A DNA stretch of 52,697 nucleotides, from contig NZ_KB892781.1 of NCBI RefSeq assembly GCF_000373925.1, positions 1 to 52,697 of the forward strand. Direction: 5' to 3'. The stretch comes from Actinopolymorpha alba DSM 45243. Its GTDB lineage: Bacteria > Actinomycetota > Actinomycetes > Propionibacteriales > Actinopolymorphaceae. Shown in pieces: positions 40,622 to 48,294 of this stretch. Numbering within the stretch: the first letter of the stretch is position 1; every line of letters starts with the position of its first letter. Below the pieces are notes generated by a model. It did no database searches. It was not told the origin of the DNA and saw nothing but the letters and a program-made list of their open reading frames with translations. A program made the position numbers and the translations under genes.

Positions 40622-40637
40622 GAGCGTCAAGGGCTTC

Positions 40638-40663
40638 CCCTTGACAGCCTGATCTTGACGTCA
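40638..40663. repeat. 26-bp direct repeat flanking the AbiE cassette, left copy
   Basis: This repeat (CCCTTGACAGCC-T-GATCTTGACGTCA) recurs at 42431-42456 with one change (T to C at position 13). It contains TTGACA and the palindrome TGACGTCA. The two copies bracket the toxin-antitoxin genes, 1793 bases apart. Confidence 0.75.
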
Positions 40664-40688
40664 AACCGCTGCTGAGCGCGCCGATCAT

Positions 40689-41603
40689 TCAAGGCTGATT
40701 GCGCTGCCCGTGGTGTCTTTGAGTTACCCATTGCTGTTCGCCCGGGCGCCAGGAACCTGAAGTGATGCGGCCGCTAAGGAGGGGGTTCAGCAGATTGGCG
40801 GCGATCCGGTGCCCGGTCGTGAGGTCACCGGCTACTCCCACGCCTTGGGCGAGTTCGCGGAACGGCCGGCTCCATTGGGTGGGTGGCGGCGACAGTGTAG
40901 TGGGTCGGTCATGTGTTGCCCGGCTTGCGAAGGTCGCATCGATCGCGCGTCTGAGGTGGTCGGCGTCAAGTGGGAAGAGTTGAGCGATGAGCGCGAGGTC
41001 AACCAGGTCCTTCGTTCGGGTGCTGGCTCGACCTCCGTCGTAGGTTCGGGTATAGGCGTGCAGTTTCTCCGCGACTTGCCGCGTGAGCGGGACGGTGGGT
41101 ATGGCCACCGGCTCGATTCCGGCGAAACCGAGCAGGTCGGGTGTAGGGATGGTTTCGACGTGCCCGATCGGACCTGTGGACTCGCCGATGTCGAGCAGGA
41201 ACGTGTCGAATTCCCGGCCGGCTAGTGTTCCGGTGACTCGGAAGCGGTGGCTGCCGCCGAGGCGTTCGGGTGGCATGCTCGTGCGCTCGACTTTGAAGGT
41301 GAAGTAGTCCCCGGTGTCGTGGATGGCGGCATCGAGAAGCGTGTCGAGGAGTTCGTCCGCGACGTCGTACCAGTCCAGGTCGACGTCTTTGGTGGCCCGG
41401 CCCCTCTCTGCGAGGCGGAGGTCGAGTGCGAATCCTCCTTTGAGAAGCCACCGGTTTGGGGCTATGACGCAGAGCCGGGCGAGGAAACGGTCAAAGACGA
41501 CCCGCTTCCTGTTTCGAGCGATGAGTGCCCCGTCGCCTCGGGCGTGAGTCTTGAGGCGATCTTCTAGCGCACGGCGAAAGCTTGCGGGGTCGGCGTACTT
41601 CAT
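40689..41603 (-). CDS. AbiEii-type nucleotidyltransferase toxin
   Basis: This 304-residue protein belongs to the AbiEii/AbiGii toxin family, nucleotidyltransferases of type IV toxin-antitoxin systems that arrest growth, some of which defend against phage. The catalytic pattern is GGFALDLRL followed by TKDVDLDW (the Asp pair). EKLHAYTRTYDG and RTKDLVDL, the conserved later motifs, are also present. ATG 41603 overlaps the antitoxin stop by 4 bases, so the antitoxin is translated first. The C-terminal stretch (RPGEQQWVTQRHHGQRNQP) is extra. The TA pair is likely transcribed from a promoter near 42200-42350. Confidence 0.9.
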   Translation of the reverse strand: MKYADPASFRRALEDRLKTHARGDGALIARNRKRVVFDRFLARLCVIAPNRWLLKGGFALDLRLAERGRATKDVDLDWYDVADELLDTLLDAAIHDTGDYFTFKVERTSMPPERLGGSHRFRVTGTLAGREFDTFLLDIGESTGPIGHVETIPTPDLLGFAGIEPVAIPTVPLTRQVAEKLHAYTRTYDGGRASTRTKDLVDLALIAQLFPLDADHLRRAIDATFASRATHDRPTTLSPPPTQWSRPFRELAQGVGVAGDLTTGHRIAANLLNPLLSGRITSGSWRPGEQQWVTQRHHGQRNQP

Positions 41604-42199
41604 GGCCGCGCCTTCAGCGCCGCATCGATGAACAGACGTGCGTTGGTCGTCCGGTCGGCTGCAGCCGCGCGGAGCCGGCGCGGCGTCGTGAGCCCGCGGT
41701 CGAGAGCTTGGTAGATGGCGAGTTCCAGTTGTTCTGGCTGCGCACCGTTTTCCAGTGAATCAATGATGCTGCGCTCTGGGCTCGTTACTGGCACGCCATG
41801 AGCGCTGCGTACCTGGCCGGGATCTGGAGCATGTTGGAAGGTGTGAATCCGCACTCCTGGGCGCGGCCGCTGTCCACGCCTGGACCTGGACACCGATACG
41901 TGCACGATGTCGGGGATCACGTCCGCGAGGTCGTAGAGCTCAAGTGCGGTGGCATGCGAGACGACGCCGCCAGTTGAGCGGAGGGGCAGCCAGGCGGCGA
42001 CAACGTGTTCGAACTGGCTGGACGGGAAGTGTCGTAGCCGATACAGGCCTCGTCGAACCCGCTCATACCGTCCGCCTGGGCGGGCGTGATACCGCAGGGT
42101 GGTGCGATCCATTCCGGCTTCCTCCGCCTGACCTGTCGTGAAGTACCCGGCCTGCGACTCCGCGAGCCGGTAGAGCTGGTCGTGATTGACGTCCGACAT
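41600..42199 (-). CDS. AbiEi-type antitoxin
   Basis: This 199-residue protein is the AbiEi-family antitoxin and probable autorepressor of the pair. An N-terminal winged helix (SQAGYFTTGQAEEAGMDRTT in outline, then LRYHARPGGRYERVRRGLYR) is typical, followed by the AbiEi_3/4-like C-terminal part (HATALELYDLADVIP, TSPERSIIDSLE). ATG 42199 is preceded by no good ribosome site but lies inside a 39-bp symmetric operator at 42191-42229. The frame is open further upstream into non-coding sequence, so I reject the earlier ATG. Confidence 0.85.
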   Translation of the reverse strand: MSDVNHDQLYRLAESQAGYFTTGQAEEAGMDRTTLRYHARPGGRYERVRRGLYRLRHFPSSQFEHVVAAWLPLRSTGGVVSHATALELYDLADVIPDIVHVSVSRSRRGQRPRPGVRIHTFQHAPDPGQVRSAHGVPVTSPERSIIDSLENGAQPEQLELAIYQALDRGLTTPRRLRAAAADRTTNARLFIDAALKARP

Positions 42200-42229
42200 A
42201 CGAGGGAGTCTATCCCTCAAACGTCGGAC
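42191..42229. promoter_or_regulatory. Symmetric 39-bp operator over the AbiEi start
   Basis: Two nested inverted repeats share one centre at 42210. The outer arms are GTCCGAC and GTCGGAC (7 bp), the inner arms GAGGGA and TCCCTC (6 bp). The antitoxin ATG lies within the element, so binding would block both transcription and translation. AbiEi-type antitoxins are known to repress their own promoter by binding inverted repeats. Confidence 0.7.
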
Positions 42230-42722
42230 ACGACAGGTGGCGGAGGATGTCGGATGCGGCGGTACTTGCAAAAAACGGGTCATTGGGATGAACGGCTGGG
42301 TTCTGTGCCGGGTGGCCGTCGGGACGGGACACGGATCTGCCGGCAAGAGTTGTCAATTCTTGAACGCTGTGGGCGACGCGGCGGTGACCGATACGGGCCA
42401 CCGCGAATCGCCTGTCTGCTTAGGGATTCGCCCTTGACAGCCCGATCTTGACGTCACTAGCGTGTCGGCCACGCAAGCCACTCAAACGATTGATCAAGGC
42501 CTGAACGTAGGCCTGTCAGCTAGCGGTTCAAGTGGGCAGCCGTGGCGGTAATCATTGGCTGTCGCAGCGCATCGTCTTACGGCAACACCTCGTGCCCTGC
42601 TCCTGGCGCAACGTGCGACCGCGTCGTGATGGTGAGCCACCAGCCTGGCACATAGGCGCCGCAACGTCGCCATCACAAATCAGCAGCTTCGCGCAACAGC
42701 GACACGACCGTAGGAGGCGGCG
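42200..42722. other. Intergenic stretch between AbiE and the sugar-binding protein gene
   Basis: These 523 bases hold the 39-bp operator, a TTGACA-like minus-35 box on the minus strand near 42350 (possible antitoxin promoter) and the right 26-bp repeat. A GTAGGAGG ribosome site lies at the end. No gene is convincing. A plus-strand promoter for the binding-protein operon should lie in the last 250 bases. Confidence 0.5.
42431..42456. repeat. 26-bp direct repeat flanking the AbiE cassette, right copy
   Basis: This matches the left copy at 40638-40663 in 25 of 26 positions and has the same orientation. Loss of the intervening segment would join the two flanking units at a single copy. No integrase or other recombinase lies between the copies. 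Confidence 0.75.
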
Positions 42723-44504
42723 ATGCCGACCGACGGTGAAAATAGGGATCTTGGCGGCCACTTTCTGCGCAGAGGCATCACTCGACGGGACTTCGTGGTA
42801 CGCGGTTGTGCGCTCGGCCTCTCCGCGACCGGCATGGCATCCGCGCTGGCGGCCTGCTCCGGTGACGAGGAGAAGGGCGCCTCGCCCCCGGCTACTGTCA
42901 AGACGCCCACGACGAGTCCCCGAAGCGACGTCCCCTACCCCGAGGGTTACGTCGGGCCGATTGCTTCGAAGAAGGGCACGCTCACCAAGGATCCGGTGAC
43001 ACTGCGGGTAGTGGTGCCACAGGACCCGTTTGTCGGTGACTGGAGCAAGAACGCGTTCACGAAGTGGTTCGAGCAACGCACCAACGTGCACATCGAGTGG
43101 AAGGTCGTGGCCGGCGACGACTCGATGACGAAGGTGAACGCCATGATCGCGGCCGGGGACCTGCCGGACGCCTTCATGTCGATCGGGTTCAGCCCCGCCC
43201 AGGAGATGCTCTACGGATCGCAGGGGTTGTTCCGGCCGCTCAACAAGTACATCGACGAATACGGCGTCGAGATCAAGCGAGTATTCCAGGACTACCCCGA
43301 CACCAAGAGAATCATCACGTCGACCGACAAGAACATCTATTCACTGCCGAATCTCAACGACTGCTTCCATTGTTCGGCGGGAGCCGCGCGGACCTGGATA
43401 TACCAGCCCTGGTTGGACAAGCTCGGCCTGGGAGTTCCGCAGAACCTCCAGGACTTCGAGGAGGTCCTGCGCGCATTCAAGACCAAGGACCCCAACGGGA
43501 ACGGCAAAGCCGACGAGGTGCCGTTCATGGGCTATTCGTGGGAGGGTCTCGACGCCTTCATCATGAGCTCCTTCCTCTACAACCCCGGCACGCCGTGGCT
43601 GGTCCTGAACGACGGCACCGTCGAGGTGACCTTCGACAAGCCGGAGTGGCGGGAGGGCCTGCGCTATCTCAACAAGCTCTACAAGGAAGGCCTGCTCCCC
43701 AAGGCGAGTTTCACGCAGGACGAGGAGGCGTTGAAGCGGGTGGGCAACGCCGCGCCCGCACCGATCCTCGGCTCGGTGCGGGCGTTCTATCAGGGATCGT
43801 TCCTCACCCTCGACGACCAGAGCCCGAAGGCCCGCTGGCGAGACTACGTGACCGTCCCGATCCTCAAGGGGCCTGACGGCACCAGGGTTGGTCCGTGGAA
43901 CTACTACGGCGCGGTCTCGACCGGCACCTTCGCGATCACCAAGGCGTGCAAGAACCCCGAGATCGCTCTCATGTGGGCGGATGCGCAGTACGAACTCGAG
44001 GCCATCATCCGGTCCAACTCGGGAGTGCTGGATGAAGACTGGAGATGGGCGAAGGAGAGCGAGACCGGACTCACCGGCAAGCAGGCGGTATGGACCGCAC
44101 TGGTGGAATACGGCTCGCAGAAACTCACCGGGCGGACGTGGAACCAGAAGGGCGTTCAGTACCGCTCGAACGACTTCCGAGTGGCGCAGGCATCCGATCC
44201 GAAGGTGCCGACGTTCGAGAAGTTCCTCCACGACTTCACCGAGCGAGACTATTACGCCTACCGCCAGGACAAGGCCAAGCAACTGCCACCGTTGAGTCTG
44301 AACGAGGAACAAGCGGCTCAGGTGGGCGAACTCGCCACCACGATCAACAACCACGTCAGCCAGATGACCGCGAAGTTCACCATCGGCGAGGTTGACGTCA
44401 ACGACGACAACGAGTGGAACAACTACCTGAAGATCCTGGATCGCATGGGTGTGAAGAACTACCTCGCGATCCAGCAGGACGCCTATACCAAGAAGTACAC
44501 GTAG
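42723..44504 (+). CDS. Orphan sugar-binding lipoprotein (LplA-like)
   Basis: This 593-residue extracellular substrate-binding protein is of the LplA-like CUT1 type used for larger oligosaccharides. It has a Tat signal (ITRRDFVVRGCALG) and a lipobox (ALAAC). DPVTLRVVVPQDPF begins the mature domain, and a calcium-binding-like DPNGNGKADEVPF loop is visible. No permease or ATPase genes accompany it here, so it must use transporter parts encoded elsewhere or act as a scavenger. ATG 42723 follows GTAGGAGGCG. It precedes the beta-helix and GH35 genes, so the substrate is likely a product of those enzymes. Confidence 0.88.
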   Translation: MPTDGENRDLGGHFLRRGITRRDFVVRGCALGLSATGMASALAACSGDEEKGASPPATVKTPTTSPRSDVPYPEGYVGPIASKKGTLTKDPVTLRVVVPQDPFVGDWSKNAFTKWFEQRTNVHIEWKVVAGDDSMTKVNAMIAAGDLPDAFMSIGFSPAQEMLYGSQGLFRPLNKYIDEYGVEIKRVFQDYPDTKRIITSTDKNIYSLPNLNDCFHCSAGAARTWIYQPWLDKLGLGVPQNLQDFEEVLRAFKTKDPNGNGKADEVPFMGYSWEGLDAFIMSSFLYNPGTPWLVLNDGTVEVTFDKPEWREGLRYLNKLYKEGLLPKASFTQDEEALKRVGNAAPAPILGSVRAFYQGSFLTLDDQSPKARWRDYVTVPILKGPDGTRVGPWNYYGAVSTGTFAITKACKNPEIALMWADAQYELEAIIRSNSGVLDEDWRWAKESETGLTGKQAVWTALVEYGSQKLTGRTWNQKGVQYRSNDFRVAQASDPKVPTFEKFLHDFTERDYYAYRQDKAKQLPPLSLNEEQAAQVGELATTINNHVSQMTAKFTIGEVDVNDDNEWNNYLKILDRMGVKNYLAIQQDAYTKKYT

Positions 44505-44570
44505 ACCTCCGCGCCCGCTCCTGGGGTGCCCCCGCACCGCTGGTTCATCGCTTCCGAGGTGGTGGTTGTC

Positions 44571-47500
44571 ATGCTGAGACGACTCATCGTGTTTCTGGCC
44601 GGCGTCGCGTTGCTGTCGGCGCCGGCGCTGTCGGTCGTGGCCACGCCGGCCGCTGCCGCGTCGGTTCACTACGTCGACGCGGCCAAGGGCAGTGACGTCA
44701 AGGGCAACGGCAGTTCGAAGTCGCCGTGGAAGACGATTTCAAAGGCGGCGGGAGTGGCGCGGGCCGGTGACACGGTGCGGATTCGTTCGGGAACGTATCG
44801 AGAGACGGTGCGCCCGGCGAATTCGGGGTCGTCGGGGAGTCCGATCACGTTCGAGCCGGACACGGGTGCGGATGTGACGGTCAGTGGTGCCGATCTGCTG
44901 AGCGGGTCGTGGACCGGACTGTCGGGCAGCGTGTATCGGACGGCGGCGTCGTTGCCGATGGGGGATTTCCTCGATCAGGTGTATGTGGATGGCGTGGCGA
45001 ACAATCTGGCGCGGTCGCCGAACACGCCGGTGGGCAACTTGTACGACCCGAAGTTGTGGGATCGGGATGCGTCCGCGTCGAACGGCAGCTTGTTGAGTGA
45101 TCCGAAGAATCTGGATCAGCCGGCGGGCACCTGGGACGGCGCGGCGTTGTTCGTCGAGGACTCCGGTTCGTGGAACTTCAGCACCGCCCTGGTCGAGAGC
45201 TCCACCCCCGGCAAACTCAAGCTGGACAGGTCGCAGGATTCGTACGCCGTGAAGCTGTCGACGTACGACAACACGGTCCGGCTGATCGGCCCCGGCGGCG
45301 CCGTGCTCGGCACGCACAGCATGACGGTCTCCCCGAACACCACGTACAAGCTGAAGGTCAGCGCCATTGGCGATCAACTCAAGGTGTACGTCGACGATGG
45401 CCCGGAGCCGGTGATCTCGGTGACGAACTCCGAGGTCGCAGAGGGCACCTTCGGGATTGGTGTGGAGTCAAGCAGTGCGACGGTCGCGGCGAAAGCCGAC
45501 TTCACCAACGTCGACGCCACGATCGCCGGTGCTGATCCGGCGCACGAGCCGGCCGGCCTGAGCGCGCCGACCTTCGCCAGCAACATCGACGGTTGGATGA
45601 AGGGCGAGGAGACGGGTTGGTGGGAGTCGGACGGCACCACCATGCACGGATTCACGCAGCCGCAGTCGAAGGGTGCCTCAACCGTCTATGAGACCACCAA
45701 GCCGGCCAAGGACTTCACCTACTCGGCGGACATGAAGCCAACGACGGAAGGCATCGTCTCGCTGATCTTCCGCAAGGAACTCTCGCAGGGGTGGGTCATC
45801 GACCTCGCGGACTGGGGTCTCGGCGGGTCGGAGTACTTCATCATGGGCAAGCTCGCCGCTCTCGACTATCCGGGGGAGTGGTACTACGACAAGGCTGCGC
45901 ACCAGCTCTACCTCCGCACGACGGGCAGCGACAATCCCAAGAAGCACAGGGTGGAGTACAAATCGCGTACTCTGGCGTTCGACCTGACGGAGCGGTCGTA
46001 CGTCCATATCAAGGGCGTCAAGCTGTTCGCGTCGACGATCGACACCGCCCGGGGATCGCACAACGTCATTGACGGCATCAAGGCGAAGTACGTCAACGAG
46101 TACAACCTCGCCATCGGCGCCGGGCGCGGCGGCGGCATCTGCTTGTGCGGCACGAGCGACACCCTGAAGAACAGCGAGATCGCCTACGCGTCCGGCTCGC
46201 TGGTGACCATGAAGGGCCGAGACCACCGCCTCGTCAACAACCTCATCCACGACGGCACGTACGGCGGGATCGTCTTCAACTCGGCGATCGAGTTGCTCGG
46301 TCGAGGACATCTGGTCAGCCACAACACCGTCTACAACTCCGGTCGGTCGTTGATTGGCGGGGAATTCTCCGCAAACGTCATCCAGTACAACGACTTCCAT
46401 CACGGAAACTACTTCGCGCACGACACCGGGCTGCTCTACACCGCGCACAACGACCTCGGGAACTCCGAGATCCATCACAACTACTGGCACGACAACGTGC
46501 ACCGCAGCAACGGCGAGGGCGACTGGACCTGCGGGATCTACCTGGATGAGTCCTCGACAAGCGCGTTGATCTACAACAACGTGACCTGGAACCTCGACTG
46601 GGCGGGCATCGTCGTCAACCGTCTGTCGAACTTCGTCCAGGTATACAACAACACGACCTACGACAGGTCGGGCATCCGGGTCTCGGAGCCGACGTACGGT
46701 CTTGACGCCTACGGCGACCGCATCCAGAACAACATCGCCACGCAGGAGCTTGGTACCGGCGCCACCGACATCGGGGCGGTGTTCAGCCACAACCTGGCAG
46801 CCGGGGATCCGCAGTACGTCGACCCATCGGCGAATGACTTCCAACTCAAGCCGGGATCCCCGGCGAGGGACACGGGAACGCCGGTCCGCGGGATCACTGA
46901 CGGCTTCGTGGGCAGCGCCCCCGACATCGGTGCGTACGAAGCCGGCGGTGCGACCTGGACGGCGGGTCACGACTTCGTCAACCCACCGAACCCGACGTAT
47001 CAGCTCCTCGACACCGACTACAAGGATCTGCTCGTCAACGGCGGCCTGGATCTGAACCGTCTGCAGGACCCACGGGTGAACAGCCTGCTCGGCTGGACCA
47101 GGACGCACTCGAAGACCGCGCAGCCGACGTACGACCACGCCGACGGGGCAGTGTCCGCCCGCTACCACTTCAAGACCGGGGTTGCCCTGGGTACGGGCGA
47201 GGACGGGATCGAGCAGACCATCACCGGACTGAAGCCCAACACGACATACGAACTCCGCGGCTTTCTGCGGGCCAACTCCGACGACCAGAAGGTGCGCCTT
47301 GGCGTGAAGGACTACGGCGGTCCCGACGTCTACGAGGAGCACGGCACCACGACGTGGGCGGACAAGACCCTCACCTTCGCGACGGGTCCGACCAACACCA
47401 GCGCCACGATCTACGGTTACAAGCCGACGACCGGAGGGTACGCGTGGGTGGACGACCTCTCCGTGTACGCGCCGCCGATCACGCTGAGCGTGGGCGACAC

Positions 47501-48221
47501 CGCCGTCCCAGAAGGGGATTCGGGTACGACAACGGCAACCGTCAAGGTTCGGTTGTCACGCCCGAGCTCGAGTACGGTCACGGTCGACTACGCGACCTCC
47601 GACGGCACGGCGGTCGCGCCGGACGACTACATTGCCGCCAACGGGACGTTGACGTTCGCGCCAGGGCAGACCAGCAAGGATGTCGAGTTCACCATCGTCG
47701 GTGACACGCTCGACGAACCAGACGAGAGGTTCAACGTCACCCTGTCGAATCCCACCGGTGGCGCGACCATCTCTGATGGCACCGGCGTCGTCACCATCAG
47801 GAACGACGAGCCGCCGCCCGACGGGCTCATCCGGGTCAACGACCACACGACAGGCACCGGCCAGAACGAGTTCGAGTTCGTCGGCACGTGGGGGACCAAC
47901 ACCAACCCCACGGCGTACCAAGGTGATGTGACCTTCTCGATGATCACGGACGACTACTACCAGGTGCGCTTCACTGGCACGCAGATCAGGCTCTACTCCG
48001 AGTTGGGCAGCGTGATGGGGATCGTCGGTGTGTCGGTTGACGGCGGGGCGGAGACGATGGTCGACAACTACGCGCCTACGTCGTCGGGCAACGTTCTCGT
48101 CTACACCAGCCCGGTGCTCGAATCGGGACAACACATCCTGAAGGTTCGCGTTACCGGCACCCAGAACCCCAGCGCCGCCGGCACGTGGACGGTCGCGGAC
48201 CGGGTCGACATCACGTCATAG
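44571..48221 (+). CDS. Secreted parallel beta-helix protein with Calx-beta module
   Basis: This 1216-residue secreted protein has a signal peptide (VFLAGVALLSAPALSVVATP) and a first beta-helix part starting HYVDAAKGSDVKGNGSSKSP, the DUF1565-like opening. A LamG-like module lies at about residues 180-320, and the main right-handed beta-helix at about 473-793 (repeats such as IHHNYWHDNVHR, IYNNVTWNLDWAGIVVNRLS). A carbohydrate-binding-like domain (820-966), a Calx-beta domain (968-1080) and a C-terminal beta-sandwich follow. Such proteins are often lyases or glycosidases acting on pectic or similar polysaccharides. ATG 44571 follows GAGGTGG by 8 bases. No catalytic site can be assigned by eye. 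Confidence 0.85.
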   Translation: MLRRLIVFLAGVALLSAPALSVVATPAAAASVHYVDAAKGSDVKGNGSSKSPWKTISKAAGVARAGDTVRIRSGTYRETVRPANSGSSGSPITFEPDTGADVTVSGADLLSGSWTGLSGSVYRTAASLPMGDFLDQVYVDGVANNLARSPNTPVGNLYDPKLWDRDASASNGSLLSDPKNLDQPAGTWDGAALFVEDSGSWNFSTALVESSTPGKLKLDRSQDSYAVKLSTYDNTVRLIGPGGAVLGTHSMTVSPNTTYKLKVSAIGDQLKVYVDDGPEPVISVTNSEVAEGTFGIGVESSSATVAAKADFTNVDATIAGADPAHEPAGLSAPTFASNIDGWMKGEETGWWESDGTTMHGFTQPQSKGASTVYETTKPAKDFTYSADMKPTTEGIVSLIFRKELSQGWVIDLADWGLGGSEYFIMGKLAALDYPGEWYYDKAAHQLYLRTTGSDNPKKHRVEYKSRTLAFDLTERSYVHIKGVKLFASTIDTARGSHNVIDGIKAKYVNEYNLAIGAGRGGGICLCGTSDTLKNSEIAYASGSLVTMKGRDHRLVNNLIHDGTYGGIVFNSAIELLGRGHLVSHNTVYNSGRSLIGGEFSANVIQYNDFHHGNYFAHDTGLLYTAHNDLGNSEIHHNYWHDNVHRSNGEGDWTCGIYLDESSTSALIYNNVTWNLDWAGIVVNRLSNFVQVYNNTTYDRSGIRVSEPTYGLDAYGDRIQNNIATQELGTGATDIGAVFSHNLAAGDPQYVDPSANDFQLKPGSPARDTGTPVRGITDGFVGSAPDIGAYEAGGATWTAGHDFVNPPNPTYQLLDTDYKDLLVNGGLDLNRLQDPRVNSLLGWTRTHSKTAQPTYDHADGAVSARYHFKTGVALGTGEDGIEQTITGLKPNTTYELRGFLRANSDDQKVRLGVKDYGGPDVYEEHGTTTWADKTLTFATGPTNTSATIYGYKPTTGGYAWVDDLSVYAPPITLSVGDTAVPEGDSGTTTATVKVRLSRPSSSTVTVDYATSDGTAVAPDDYIAANGTLTFAPGQTSKDVEFTIVGDTLDEPDERFNVTLSNPTGGATISDGTGVVTIRNDEPPPDGLIRVNDHTTGTGQNEFEFVGTWGTNTNPTAYQGDVTFSMITDDYYQVRFTGTQIRLYSELGSVMGIVGVSVDGGAETMVDNYAPTSSGNVLVYTSPVLESGQHILKVRVTGTQNPSAAGTWTVADRVDITS

Positions 48222-48234
48222 CGGCAATCTCCAC

Positions 48235-48269
48235 CGGTGTGCCGTCCCAGGGACTGGGGCGGCACACCG
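48235..48269 (+). terminator. Strong hairpin between beta-helix and GH35 genes
   Basis: CGGTGTGCCGTCCC pairs with GGGGCGGCACACCG across 7 bases with at most one mismatch. It follows the beta-helix stop by 13 bases and lies before the GH35 ribosome site. It may end part of the transcript or be an RNA-stabilising stem. Confidence 0.65.
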
Positions 48270-48294
48270 CACCATCGTTCGCTGGAGCGGAATC

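Noticed and set aside
45678-47342. A 554-codon minus-strand frame opposite the beta-helix gene
   Set aside because: It is Val/Asp/Arg-rich without domains, while the plus frame has signal peptide, repeats and beta-helix features.
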